From positions 434,001-498,000 of the forward strand of contig JAACJM010000005.1 of the NCBI GenBank assembly GCA_013368315.1: a DNA stretch of 64,000 nt, written 5' to 3'. This document shows positions 46,440 to 58,653 of the stretch, piece by piece. The notes under the pieces are model-generated. The model saw nothing but the letters and a program-made list of their open reading frames with translations, was not told the origin of the DNA and did not search any database. Both the position numbers and the translations under genes were made by a program. The stretch comes from Tetrapyrgos nigripes. Its lineage: Eukaryota; Basidiomycota; Agaricomycetes; Agaricales; Campanellaceae. Position 1 is the stretch's first letter. The number at the start of each line of letters is the position of its first letter.

Positions 46440-47926
46440 CTTGATCACCTTGACGATCATGACAACAGTGACAATGACTCCACCCTATCTCTCTCACCGC
46501 TATCTTCATTGACTACCACGCTGCAATCTTCATGCTCATCTTCACCCATCTTGCACTCACCGGCCAACTGTCAGACAGAGCCAATGCCAGCTGAAGGTCC
46601 CGCACTCTCCAAAACACAACAATGCAAAAAGAAGTGGAGCAAGGCTCAGAGTAAGAACAGAAAAAAGAAATCGAACCCATTCCAGGAGAAGGCTCCACCC
46701 CCATCTACTACTGTCAGCCATGCCAGCGACACCCCACAGATCAACCAGTCGCTTTCGTTCCAGGACGATTCATCTGTTACGTTGACTGGATACACCGGTG
46801 TTCGGGAGGGTGGTCTTTACAATGATGAGGGGTATTGGTTGGAGGATCTTGTAGGGGAGTTTTCACAGTTACAGTTTGAAGAGTACAAATGGGATGGGTG
46901 GTAAGTCATGGTGCCCTTGGTCTGGTTCTCTTGCTCATCCTTTTCCTCAGCACTGCAACTCCAATTGTTGATAAGAATGGCATCATCTTTGCACTCCTTT
47001 CCAGCTGGCCTCACAATGATCCTACTTGGCCCAGTTGCATTCAGGCAGCTACAGATGCTTTCACTGCAGCTCAAACCCAATGCTGCTTCATTAAGAAGCA
47101 AAAGGAGCATCGACGAGGTAAACACTCCACCCAGAATGCTGGTATTTCCTATGGTGGAGGGCAGAAAGTATGTAGGTACCTCCCTCAAAACTATCAGTAC
47201 TTGAGATCCTGATAATTCGTTCACTTAGTGACTGGGCTTTCTCAGTGTCTTCAATGAAGCAAATCAAAAAGTTGTCAACAGTTTAACTCAACACTGGGCC
47301 CTCAATAGGATGACAGGCTTTGTGAATGGTGAGTCCTTCCTTGTTTTCCACTTCATTCTCTCTAACTAACTACTTGAAAAGGAGTCTTTCAGAGCTGGGC
47401 TCCACGTTTATACAATTACTATTCCTCTTATATCACCTCTCTTCTTCACCACGAGCGCTTGCCAGGACGTTTGTTTGCCAACAGTGTCTTTGCTTCTGCC
47501 ACATGGAATTTGGGGAAGAAAAGCATTTGTAGTGACCACATAGACTATGGCAACCTTCCTTTTGGATGGTGTGGTATGTTCTCTCTGGGTTCCTTTGATC
47601 ATTGCAAAGGAGGGCATATCATCTTGTGGCCTCTCAAACTCGTTGTATGTTTTCCCGCTGGCTCACTTATATTTATACCTTCTGGGGCTTGTCGTCACTT
47701 GAATACTTGCATCCAAGAACATGAACGTCCCTTTTCCTTTACACAGTACAGTGCCAGTGGTTTGTTTCGATGGGTCAATAATGGGTTTCAAAACCAAGAG
47801 TCCTTCCTTGACTCTTTGGATGAAGCACAAAGGGCAGAATTTGAGGCTGCAGCAAAGGAACGCTGGTCCATGGGGGTCAGTCTTGTATCTCCTGTGGCAG
47901 AGTTTAGTGGTACAGCATCAATGTAA
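46440..47926 (+). CDS. 2-oxoglutarate-Fe(II) oxygenase-like protein (TET/JBP-type candidate)
   Basis: The N-terminal part (to 46900) is acidic, then Lys-rich. Exon 46951-47167 ends at ISYGGGQK. An exon of uncertain start (about 47240-47328) reads ALNRMTGFVN and joins 47382-47926. The C-terminal domain has the iron-binding pattern of 2OG dioxygenases: His-x-Asp in CSDHIDYGNLPFGW, a distal His in GACRHLN after FPAGSLIFIPS, and Arg in EHERPFSFTQY to hold 2-oxoglutarate; GLFRWVNNGF follows. Such genes are expanded in Agaricomycetes beside KDZ transposons, and TET/JBP-type members oxidise methylated bases; that role here is an inference. One base seems off at the 47168-47242 intron, so intactness is unproven. 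Confidence 0.65.
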
Positions 47927-48339
47927 ATTTTTATATAGTTTGAACTGGCATACTTTCTTCATACTTTATTGTGAACTGCAAGAATTTGAATCAAAACATC
48001 TAAATTTGACGACAGAAAACTATGGTACACTTTGCAATTTTTCAGTTGGTGTTCAAAATGTCTGCAATCTTGAGTAATGATGCACTAGATAAATATGTTC
48101 GACTTTGTGCCAAACCAAGTTGCTTCATCTGTTATTGTCCTTGGCCTCCAACAAAGCTCCAGACAAATAGACAAAGGTTCGTGACCTATTCTTTAGTTCA
48201 CTGCACGTACCTGAAACATTTTGGATGTACTGGGCTTGCGCTTGCACTTGCTGACATGCCTGGATGCACTTTGCAACACTTAAGGTCTCTGATGTAGGCG
48301 GTGCAATAGTACTGCTGTTACCAGTGCGAAATATCCCCT

Positions 48340-48565
48340 TTCCATGGTGGCGAAAGCTCTCGACGTCTTTGACGATGACTGTATCATGGGATATGACATA
48401 GGCTGTAGTTTCAGCCAAACCGTCAACTCCAGCTCACTCGGTCCCTGCTTCCGTACATGCAACACGTTTCATGGATATGCCCATAACTTCCCCTGCCAGA
48501 TACACTTCCACCCCATTAACATCTTCAGCATGGGCCTCGAAGATCTCGAAACACTTGTGCCATAG
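48340..48565 (+). pseudogene. KDZ transposase remnant
   Basis: About 73 codons: AKALDVFDDDCIMGYDIGCS, then a Cys-rich CFRTCNTFHGYAHNFPCQIH and GMGLEDLETL-like SMGLEDLETL. This is the conserved core segment around the second catalytic region of KDZ transposases. Everything before and after it is gone, and 14 bases past its stop the right arm begins. Confidence 0.75.
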
Positions 48566-48578
48566 GGGATTTAGAGGG

Positions 48579-48864
48579 TTCCGTGGCCCACCGAGTTGCT
48601 CCTCTGAGACGTCCGGCATCCGGTCGTACATCTAGGCAGCAAGGAACTCCTGGGACTCCTGGGTGTTCGTTGAACTGGGAGCTTGGCTACTGGCCCAGGC
48701 AGTAGTTGCTCAGTCATGGCTACTCTGAGGATGAGGTGCAGGATATTGAAGGACTCTTATTGATGGTGGGTGGTGTAGAGGGGTTCAGGGCTGGGTTGGA
48801 AGATGTGGTCTCTGTTTCTGACTCTGTGGCTGATTTATTGTGGGCAATGATTCAAGATATGTAG
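48579..48864 (+). pseudogene. 3' exon fragment of the viroplasmin-like gene, right arm
   Basis: An inverted copy of 44797-45082 (GTPGTPG, LSHGYSEDEVQD, GVEGFRAGLEDVV), starting mid-exon at the arm border and carrying a TAG in place of the Tyr codon before LLSHGY. Confidence 0.75.
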
Positions 48865-48955
48865 TACTAGTCTGTTGATTTTGATAGTTGCCTATTACAA
48901 ATTTACAAATTTTACTACCTGGTTTTCCTGGTCAGCCACCCACAGCCTTTCACCA

Positions 48956-50580
48956 ATGCGCAAAAAAAACAAATGTACAATTTGAACGTCTTCTCCGTGC
49001 TGCTCAGTGTTGCCCAACGAGATACCGTGCGCCCAGAAAGCCTATCAAATTGACCAATGCACAAAAGGCCGAGAAGAAAGCGGTGCAAGACGCAGAAAAG
49101 AGTTGGTACCAAGTGTGACTCCAACAAGCGTATAGTGTGGTCCTGAATGAAGCAGCTGCAATGAAGGAGGAGTTTGGGAAGCATGACTTGCAGTGGTACA
49201 TGGACGATATCATGCAGAGCTACTGCCTCAAACCAAAGAAAAAAACCCTTGGTCCTTTCCAAGCGTTCGTCCACCTGCAAATGGTTGAGATAAACTCTGG
49301 TACGTGCATTGTGTCCTGGTCACTTACATATATGAAGATAACTAATAATTGTCTCAGAAATTCCAGAGGGACAGCCTCGGAAGAAAATTCCTGAGTGCAT
49401 GCCAGACATTGCCAAGAAATGGGCGGTAATGTTGAAGGAAGAGTAGAAGGAGGTGACCGAGGCTGACATCCACACAACACTAGAGGACGTGAAACTAATG
49501 GTGAGTTCATCAGAGTTGTCCTGGTGCAGTAGAGACTTACTTACCTGAACAGCTTCAACGACTCAATGCTCGTACTGGCACCAAATCAGCAATTATAACT
49601 GCCCACTCCAACTCAGAGCATTTCAATCTGCCACACGATGGGTGACAAGTGAATGGGTAGAATCGTTTTTCGAGATGGCATCCAAGGAGAACTCACATGC
49701 CATCGCAACTTGACTAGAGGGTTACTGTATAGCTGGTGTCGATGGTAAGAATCATGCACAGCTACATGAAGTGTTGTTGACTGACCTGCTCCAGGTGTTG
49801 CATGGAACTACGTTCAAGAGAAATCAAGATGAAGAAAGAGCTTGTACAGATCATTAATCAGAAACTGTGTGAGTGACTAGTTATTTAGATGTGTTGAGAG
49901 AACTGACTCACATCCATGGCAGAGAGTACTGGTGGGAAGAATAAGATTCCCCACATGTACTACAAAAACTTTGATGAACATATCACCAGGAAGCATGGCA
50001 TCAAGTTGGTCAACTGGCCCCTGGACAGATTTTGCAGTCCAAGTGACCTAGCTACACGTGTGGAGATCAACATCCTGAAGAACGCCTTCGAGTCAGGCAC
50101 AACTTACTTCTACAAGATGTCCAGTGCCAAATGGAAAGAGTGGGACAAGAAACAATTTGAGGCAGATGTAGAACAGATGGAACAACAGGCTGTGACTGAA
50201 GGTCAGACAGTAGTTGTTCCTGCTGCCACTGCATCCCCTGGAACTCCACCCATCCTTCCAGCACCATCCCTTGAGGCTCCTGTTGCACCTCCTGGCTCAG
50301 ACACGTACCAGCAAACCCAGTCTACTGCAGCACTCACACCAGCTCCTGTCTCAGAGCAGAGCCCAGCCCCTATGATGACCAAGCAACCCAAGCATGGAAG
50401 GAAGTGCAAAGCTCCTCTTGGTGACACGTCTGGCACTGAGGTCAATTTTGTTCATTCCATGTCGGTGACTGGTCCAAGTGGTGCAGTGGTCATGCAGAAG
50501 CCTAAATGAAAGGAGCACAAGGACAAAGGGGTGAAGACGACAAAGGTGGTGGATGGCAACAAGCAGGAGAATTCAGGATA
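48956..50580 (+). pseudogene. KDZ-element accessory gene, right-arm copy
   Basis: An inverted copy of 43062-44705. Differences: the A-run after ATGCGC has eight A instead of seven (a frameshift), about 20 bases are missing after the Gln-coding CTCAG at 49008, the first of the two stops is Trp here, and TGA replaces Arg at 50507. The final exon (49916-50506) is open and nearly identical to the left copy (MAESTGGKNKIPHMYYKNFD). Confidence 0.65.
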
Positions 50581-51205
50581 GGGGAGGTTGTATATTATGT
50601 AGTCAAGTGGCTATATAGGAGTACCTTAGTCTACCTAAGTCAATACATGTGTCTATGCAATGTTAGCCAAGCCATGCAAATGAGATAGAAGATAATTACA
50701 TACATTACAGCCCAACACAATGGCAAGGGAAGCATGCAGCTCAACATCAAGGCAGCGGAAATAACTTGAACAATTTCGAGCTGACAGGCACGTGAAGAGA
50801 CCTAAGCGAGGGGAGGGATAGCTGAGGGCACAGTGAGCAAGGGCATTTTATGGCGGTGAGGTGTGAGGTTGGGGATATGAGATAAGTGGCATGAGGAATA
50901 AGTGACGACAATGACGGACAGTCATGTTGGTGGTGATGGTTGATGAACGGTGTGAGAAGCTTTCGATCATGACATTGTTGAGGGCAGGACGGAACAGGAT
51001 GGGCTTGATGGACTTCCAAAGGGTCTGGTCAGCCACCTACCTCTTATGGGAAGAGGTTTATGGATTCCTTAGAAGACAAAAAGTTGGCAGTATTCGCAGA
51101 ATTACTGGCAGTGTGTGAGATTTAACAATTTTTATTAGCATACATTTGGCAAAACCAGGTAGGCTAGGCATATCTACATATATCAGATGTTGTGATGTTG
51201 AGGTG

Positions 51206-51323
51206 CTACTACTATGCAGTGTAGAGCCTAGTCAGCTTACTCCTCTCCCTCTACTCATATCTCTCATCTGCTCTTTGAATGTGTGACTTGGGTGGTTATT
51301 TGAGTGTACCAGCAACCTTGACA
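51206..51323 (+). repeat. Right part of the split solo LTR
   Basis: CTACTACTATGCAGTGTAGAG to CCTTGACA matches the end of the LTR at 7673-8121. TATAC follows at 51324-51328. Confidence 0.85.
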
Positions 51324-51772
51324 TATACCAAGTTTGGTGGCCCTGGAACTGTTGAGCAGGCTATGTTCTATATATGTAGTGGCAACTGCATACTTACCTG
51401 GGGATGTAAAAAATGCTTGCTAGAGCGGTTTGTTAGAGGTTAAGAGCAATGAGTAGTAAGGGAAATCCTTATTGTTGTAGGGCAATCTATGAGCCCTTTT
51501 ATACTGTTCTAGATAGTACATGTGACTACTTATCTAAGAACTATGATGTACAGTAAGCATATCTAACTAGATTACTATCTAATCTATATCTAATCTAATG
51601 TTGACAGCTGCTTACTAATTTTCCAATTCAACACTCCCTTTTGCTAAGCTGCACATTAGTGCGCGTAAGCATAAAGGCACTATAAGCAGCCAAGGTTCAT
51701 CTTTGTTGTTAGGACATATTGATACGTTGTACCAAGGTTCAACTTGTATAGAACTGAAGTCCTAGTTGTAAT

Positions 51773-54700
51773 CTAAACATCTTGAACTTTAGTCTGCAAG
51801 GTTTTTTGTAAACATGTCAGGGGGTTTTTGTCTCCATCTAGGAATTTTACTGTTACATTGTTGTTTGTGACGTGTTCACAAATGCAGTGATATTTAACAG
51901 CAATGTGTTTCAAACTTTTTTTTGTAACAGGGTTCAATGCAATAAAGATAGATCCTTGATTATCTCCATGAATGTCAACTGTTTTCATCTTTATATTAAG
52001 CTCTTCTAGGAGAGCCTTTATCCAGATGACTTGGCGACTACAATCACTAAATGCCATATATTCAGCTTCAGTAGAGCTTAATGCAATAGTATTTTGAGCT
52101 CTAGAAATCCAGCTGAAAGTGGCATGGGCTAATGTTAGGAAGAAGCCAGTATGTGATCGTCGAGTGTTTGGATCAGATCCCCAATCAGAGTCTGTATAGG
52201 TGGCAAGACCAGTTCCTAATGGATCTGCTCCAGTGATCTTTTTCTTGGATCCGTTGTACACTAAAGTGTAGTGTTGAGTACCTAAAAGGTAATGGCAAAT
52301 CCAGAGAGCTTTGTTTAAATGATCAACTGAAGGGTTTGCAGAGTGCTGTGCCATTTTAGAAACTGGAGAGGGGATGTTGGGATGAGCTCCTAACATGATG
52401 TAAAGTAGAGAGCCAATGACTGTTTGGTATCTCTGACGAAGAATAGGGTTGACTGGAGAGTCATTTTTTATAGGATAGTATCCTGCAGGTAATGGAGTAG
52501 CAGAAGCTTTCGTGTTTTGCATACTGCATTGTTCAAGTACCTTTTCAAGGTAGGCACATTGATCGAGATAGATCTTGCTGCCTTTCCTGACAATGTTCAT
52601 CCTAAGAAATTCTTTGGCATCGCCAAGATCCCTGCATTCCCACTTCTTCATAAATTTCGGTTTTAGTTCAAGGACTAGTTGTCTGTTTGCTCCACAGAAT
52701 AGGGCATCATCAATGTAAACAACAGCAACAACTTTGATCGCTTTGATTATATACAAAGATTCCGGCATCAGAATTGATTCACTTAAAACCAAGTTCTGCC
52801 ATGGACTTATTGAGACCTTTCCACCAAGCAAGTCCAGCTTGCTTAAGTCCATATAGAGCATGAAGTAACCAGATAACTTTGTGCCTTTTCCAGGTTCTAT
52901 AAAACCTTCCGGTTGTTCCATATAGATCTCTTCTTCGAGTATGCCATAAAGATAGGCACTGCGGACATCGGCACCTGAGATGTGCCAATTATTGAGGGCT
53001 GCCAATGCAAAGATAAGGCACACCATCTCGAAGCGAACAACTGGGGAGAAGACTTGATTGAAGTCTAGACCTTCAATCTGTGAAAAACCTTTAGCAACGA
53101 GTCTTGCCTTCTTGTGACCATCCCATCAGTTTTTTATGACTTTCCTATTTTCAGGATGATCTATGAGTTGGAAAGTTCTGTGCCTGTGAAGTACCTCTAG
53201 TTCTTCATGGCAAGCAATTTTCCATTCCTCTTGCTCTCTATCTGGTAGGAGCAATATTTCTCGGAGTGTCCATTCGTGGGGAGATTTGGTCTCAATTGCA
53301 TTATTAAGCAAGAGATTTATTAACTGTACTCCTCCTTCCTGGCATAGTTGTGCCTGATCTTCATACAGATTGTCGTTATCTGTATTAGATGCAGAATTCT
53401 CATTGTCTGATGTGGACATTTGTGGCCTGAGACCTTCATCAGCGTCTCCTAACTAGGACTGGGATCCTGTGGTTCTGTGGCTGCAGTCCCATGTGGCTGG
53501 TTTAGCTGTTGCCATGCCTCATGTTCTCTTGTGGCTCTATCAGTGATGCACTTATCAGCAGCGACCTGTTTGTCTGCATCATGAGCATGCTCACCAGGGG
53601 GCTGAGTGCTTCCCTGTCTCCAAGCTTGATTAGAGCCTGGCACAAATGTTTTTGGTGCTCTCCTGTCACATTGAGTTCGTCTAGGTGCAGGAGGTGGATT
53701 CAGTGATTGCCTTGGTTGCCTCGGAGGTGTTTGTGGAAGCTGAGGTGGTGTTTCAGGTTCCGATTCAGATCTTGGGGGCGGCGGTTCTGGAGGCGATCTC
53801 TGCAGACTCTGTCTGTCAGCATCATCATGCTGAACATCAGGTCTCCTTTTGGAAGGTGTGTTGGTTGGTATGTAGAAATGTTTGTTTTCTTCTTGGCCAA
53901 ACATTTGAGGAGTATCCTTGTTAGGGTCGTCTGGTACATCTTTCGATGTCATAGGTAGTCATTTAGAGTTTGTTGTGCTTTTACTACATCAAGGAAACAA
54001 TGTTTCATCGAATACTGCTTGAGGTGCAGTGAATAATGCATTGCTTTTTCTCATGAATAGATTGCCATGACCACCTGGTGCAGGGCCAAGGTATCTCATA
54101 AGTTCTGATTTTGAAGTGAGTTTGTTCTTTCGAACTTTTTCTGGAACATAAACATATGCTCTGCAGCCATATGAGGCGTTTCTTTTTCAAGAGCTTCACA
54201 TGGCGTTATCCAGTTATGTCACTGCAACGGAGTGCATGTATGACACAAAATTCCTACCAGCTGTCAGGAAGACACACATGTTTGCGCATCGCTTCAGCCC
54301 TATCCATGATAGTGCACATAAGGTGCTCAGCCTGACCATTTTGTTGGGGGGTGTATGGTGTGCTTTGAAGGATCTTGATGCCTTTGTCCTTCAACATTTC
54401 TTGAAAGGCACCTTTGGTATATTCTCCCCCTGCATCAGACATCCATTGTTCGATTTTTGTCTTGTATTGGTTCTCTACCATGGCGAGCCATTGATGAGTT
54501 GCATGGATAGGTGTTTTCTTGTTGTTCAACAGAATTGCCCATGCATTAGACATAAAGTCATCCAAAAAGATTATCATATAATTGAATTTGTGATACGATT
54601 CAGTGGGGAATTCTTGAAGATCTGAATGAATTAACTGAAAGGGATGCATAGCCTGTCTTTCTGATGGTGGGTAAACTCAAGACATCCATGGCATATTGGT

Positions 54701-55268
54701 GCTTCTTTGGGAATATTGAATTCTGGCCAGCCATTGGTATGTGTCCAGAGGTGTTTGAGAACATCATGAGAGGGGTGACCTGTGCGTTGATGTGCCAAGT
54801 CAAAGTTGATTTTGTAAATCATAGCGTCTGCTAAGGAGGTGACATTTGTTTTTGTGTGAGGAAGATAGTATATGGTGTCTTCCAGTGATCGTTTGGTAAA
54901 TGTCAGCCAGCGACAATGCGCTACATTTCCATCTACATCTGACACTTTGTCATACTTCATGAGCATGATCATTTTGTCTGATCCATGAACAGTCACTCTA
55001 TCTGATTGTAAGAATGTTGGTTAAGATCAGTGACATAGTACACAGGGCTTATTTTGAAATAGCGAGACCCTTGTTGTATAATGACGGTACCAGCAGTGTT
55101 TGTCTTTGTAACTCCATTTGCAGTTTGAATGGAGATTGGATCAACTTTATGTGACTCAACAAAATTGGTTAAGTCAAAGGTGTAATGTGCAGATGCACCA
55201 GAGTCGAGTAACCAAGCATTGTCATAATGTTTCTGGTTGATGAGAGTATTCTTTCCCTTGCAATTCAC
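51773..55268 (-). pseudogene. copia pol polyprotein with stops
   Basis: Domain order protease-integrase-RT-RNase H, as in Ty1/copia. Protease: LLDSGASAHYTF (55268-54993). Zinc-binding pre-integrase: HQRTGH and CHGC. Integrase: HSDLQEF, MSDAGGEYTKGAF and PQQNGQAEH carry the D,D,E residues; its C-terminal tail reads CRAYVYVPEKVRKNKL near 54170. The linker is Pro/Ser-rich (53952-53449). RT: KKARLVAKGFSQ, ADVRSAYLYG, and YIDDALFCG as the YxDD box. RNase H: TYTDSDWGSD and LSSTEAEYMA. Broken by TGA near 53127 (after KVIKN), by a stop at 53449, and by paired frameshifts in RT between about 52890 and 52750, where HALYGLKQAGLAWW lies in another frame. Confidence 0.88.
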
Positions 55269-55298
55269 ACAAGATGAATAATAAGTCCCACAGGGACA

Positions 55299-56746
55299 TC
55301 ATATATTGGGTACATTATAAATAGAGGGGTTCAAAGAACCCAGAGGAGCAGTATGTATAAATATGTTACAAGCATGTGTTAATAATAAATCACATGTGAC
55401 CAGGCTCATCATCTGCACTGTAGTAGGTGTGTCAGATACTCTATTCACAATGGAAGAGAAAGAGGGTGCACCATACCTGTAGTACCCGCCATCATTCCAA
55501 CCCTCAGAAATAATCTCCTCCTTGGAGTCAGACCCAAGGGATATAACATCCATATCCCAAGAACTCAATGGAGTTATGAGGCCCAGCATTGAGTTGGCAT
55601 CCTTGTCGACATCCGAGTTGGAAGCATCGGGGCTTGTGGAGATTTCCATGAATAATGGGGTTACTGACCGTGCTTGGCTCCACCCTGATGAATTGGAGGC
55701 ACTCATTTGGTCAAAGTCCCCGTCAATCTCCTCGAGGCCCTCATTGTACTCCCTGTCGAACTCCCCTGCATACCATCTGTGGGTCATCTCATCGCTGACC
55801 ACCTGGAGACGCTCCTCGAGCGTTTTGTGGTTGGGGTCGATGTTTTCCTTGTCAGAGTCCCCCATGTCGACAAGACCAGCCTCCCACATTCTGAGGCACT
55901 TGGTGAACTCCTCCTTTTCCCATTGGAACTCTATTGAGTCCATACTGCCCGTGTTGGAGATGAGGCTGTCTGATAGCCTGTCATCCTCCTCGGCCATTTT
56001 GGCGTTGTCATCTGTTCCCACGCACTTGTCCTGCATCTACCCAAAGTTGTTCCACGCCTCCTCTTGCTGTGGAGTACCCCAATTGGTGGCACCCCAACCA
56101 TCAGAAGCGGGTTGGTCATGGGCGGCATCAGTGTTGGATTGGTGGAAACTGTCAAGATATGGAACGATGAGGTTTTGCCAATAGTATCATTCCATGAAAG
56201 AACAACTGTCAGTGATGATGGAAGGATGAGGAGTAGAGGTAGAGCCTTCAGAATGAGACATGTTTTCTAGTTCAAGATATTTGAGGAGCTCACCAGTTGG
56301 AGCGGTTTTAAGGCGTTCTGAACAGATGAGAAAAATCTGTCAAAAGGCTTATCCGACTCAGTAAAGAATGGTTTACACACATCTTTGATAGAGGGCTCCA
56401 GGACCATGATGGTCAGAGTTTCCTTGAAGAACTTTGCTGCATGTATGACATGAGAGTGTCCTAACTTAATAGGACCCATACTTTGGGCTTGTTGCTTCTG
56501 GCATGTTTGTTCTCCAGCATGTTTTCCATGCCCTCGCCAGTTGTCACATCCATGGCCTTTGCCTCTCCAAGCGCTGCTGCTGCTGTTCCTCGAAAACAGG
56601 GGCTTTACCCTTGCGTTTGATTGCTGTGATTCTGGTGACAGTAGCGGATTGAGATTTCTTTCTGCCACAGGTTTCCCAGGCATTGACAACAGAAGTATGT
56701 AGAGCATGTCTAGGACAGCTGCCAGTGATGGCGGGGCCCATAACAA
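55299..56746 (-). pseudogene. Non-gag reading frame carried by the copia element
   Basis: Between the primer site and pol a minus-strand frame runs with few breaks: RGKGHGCDNWRGHGKH, GHSHVIHAAKFFKETL, ENMSHSEGSTSTPHP, then an acidic part (SDKENIDPNHKTLEERLQ, YAGEFDREYNEGLEE) to NPSIYNVPNI and a stop at 55299. It holds in-frame TGA at about 56189 and TAG at about 56038, plus one frame change near 56270. It has no gag zinc knuckle or capsid pattern. I do not recognise the protein; capture of a host or transposon gene is the simplest reading. Confidence 0.5.
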
Positions 56747-57031
56747 CTGTTGAGCAGGCTATGTTCTATATACGTAGTGGCAACTGCATACTTACCTGGG
56801 GATGTAAAAAATGCTTGCTAGAGCGGTTTGTTAGAGGTTAAGAGCAATGAGTAGTAAGGGAAATCCTTATTGTTGTAGGGCAATCTACAAGCCCTTTTAT
56901 ACTGTTCTAGATAGTACATGTGACTACTTATCTAAGAACTATGATGTACAGTAACTGTATCTAACTAGATTACTATCTAATCTACATCTAATCTAATGTT
57001 GACAGCTGCTTACTAATTTGCCAATTCAACA

Positions 57032-58653
57032 AGAACAACAGTTTTATAGATTGGATGACATTTTCGGTTATTGGAAAACATTGTGCAGGCCGTATACTAG
57101 AAAGACAAAAGAGAAATGAGGAAAGCGTTAGACACTGGACACATAATGAACAAGTACATATACACACTTGGAAGGTACTGAAAAAGATATCAAGGGACAG
57201 GAGCCGAGTCCTTGACAAACGTTGAGAAAAGATGTGCATTAGAAGCGACACATAGACCATGCAGATCAACTGTTTGGAAGGGATAAGGGCAGAATGCAGG
57301 TCAGGACTTTTGAAGGAATATAGCAACTGCTCAGTGGGAGCTAACAGGGTGACACATCACACGAAGAAGATGGTCAAGGGGAGACAGAGATATGCACCTG
57401 TTGTGCAGCCAAAGCATCTAACTTCCCCATAGAGCTCTAAATGACGCCTTTAAATGACCTTGGATGGGTAGAGGTAGTCATATTGATTTAGAGAGCGGGT
57501 CTTCATGAATTTTGATGACTGCTGAGGGAAGGTAAACATGCCTGAAGCTTGTCATGCTAGTTGGTGGGCCTGTGTCATTCACAACGACGAGAGAGGGCAG
57601 GAATGATGCATCAACACCAGGTTTGGTCATTTTGGAGTGTTGAGTGCGTGGCATGTGAAACTTAGAACTCGTGGAAAAGTTTGCTACTCAATTGAGAGGT
57701 CGACATAATTATAACCCTCGTAATAGGTTTAGAGGTGTGAAGAAAAACATTGTAGGAGGCTGAGAAGAGCCCTCGAGATGGTGAGGCTGCAGCAAGTAGT
57801 TGGCTGCGATGTTGAAGATGCTGATGTGTCATCCTCGGACTAGACTGATCATTCTATTCAACTTGCTGCTAGAACAGTTCTGAGTGGCTCCAACACTGTT
57901 CCATGACCCAGAACATTTCACGCTGTCCCAACAGTGATCATGCAACCAAGTTTCAATGACGCTGCATCATCTATCTATCTATCATGACAGACCAGTTCCT
58001 GGGTGTAGACAGTACCTCTGGAACAGCATTAGAACTACTTCCATCGATGCACTCATTATGCATCTGATAAATGTCCTATACAGACAGTTTGTGCCTATCA
58101 TGCACCTCGTATTTTTGGTAAGTATCTACAGGTATGTACTAGTAAGTATGTACCTCACAAGGAAATGTGGGCCATCACTGGCACGTGGCATAGATACAAG
58201 GCCTTTTAGTCTTGTACCCATCTGCCTTCCCCAACTCCGACCGGAGGGAGGAGAGGGACGTGTTCCATCTATCGATCAGCTGGTCCTGGCAAGGGGGGTT
58301 TAAAATTTGAAACAGAGATCATCAGGGAAAACCTCCACCAATAATCAAGCATAAATTTAGCAAAACCAAGGACAATTTTGCAGATTCTGCAGGCTGTACC
58401 AGCTTTGCCCGATTTTTCAGATCCCCTTCCATTTGTCGGACCATTTTTCAAAATAATGCATACATTAGACAAAATGTTGTCGAGTATACACTGTAAATCT
58501 ACGATAAATTAGTACAAAATTGTTCATCACGCCATATTGTCGACATCGATATCTGGTAGGTCCATGTCATCTGAACGATTACTGGCCCTAATAAACGTAG
58601 AGAATGAGCTATGAAAGTAAACGGTGGATACAATGGACATACCTCATGATGTC
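57032..58653. other. Repeat debris
   Basis: 57460-57720 is a diverged copy of the interior of the repeat at 25738-26150. 57768-57850 matches 10490-10560. 58155-58205 carries the GTGGGCCATCACTGGCACGT terminal motif. 58308-58653 looks like the trailer of the gene that follows on the minus strand. Confidence 0.5.

Larger units (their letters stand above)
42437..51205. mobile_element. KDZ-related composite element with 2.6-kb inverted repeats
   Basis: 8.77 kb. Both ends start CACCTCAACATCACAAC. The left arm 42437-45082 and right arm 48579-51205 are near-identical inverted copies with scattered substitutions and small indels. The unique centre (45083-48578) has a viroplasmin-like gene, a 2OG-Fe(II) oxygenase-like gene and a KDZ transposase remnant; each arm has a copy of an accessory gene. 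The element interrupts a solo LTR, whose parts and TSD bracket it. No target duplication of its own is visible, and LTR sequence is missing at the junction. The transposase is too short to work, so this copy is non-autonomous. Confidence 0.8.
51350..57031 (-). mobile_element. Ty1/copia LTR retrotransposon, near complete
   Basis: 5.68 kb, coding on the minus strand. The LTRs of 284 bp (51350-51633 and 56748-57031; TGTTG...CAACA) differ at 8 positions by my count. Flanks GGAAC and AGAAC fit a 5-bp duplication with one change. The polypurine tract AAAAGGGAG abuts the left LTR. Three bases inside the right LTR is GTTATGGGCCC (minus strand), the primer-site type used by Drosophila copia with a half initiator-Met tRNA. 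gag is not recognised; other sequence takes its place. Confidence 0.9.
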
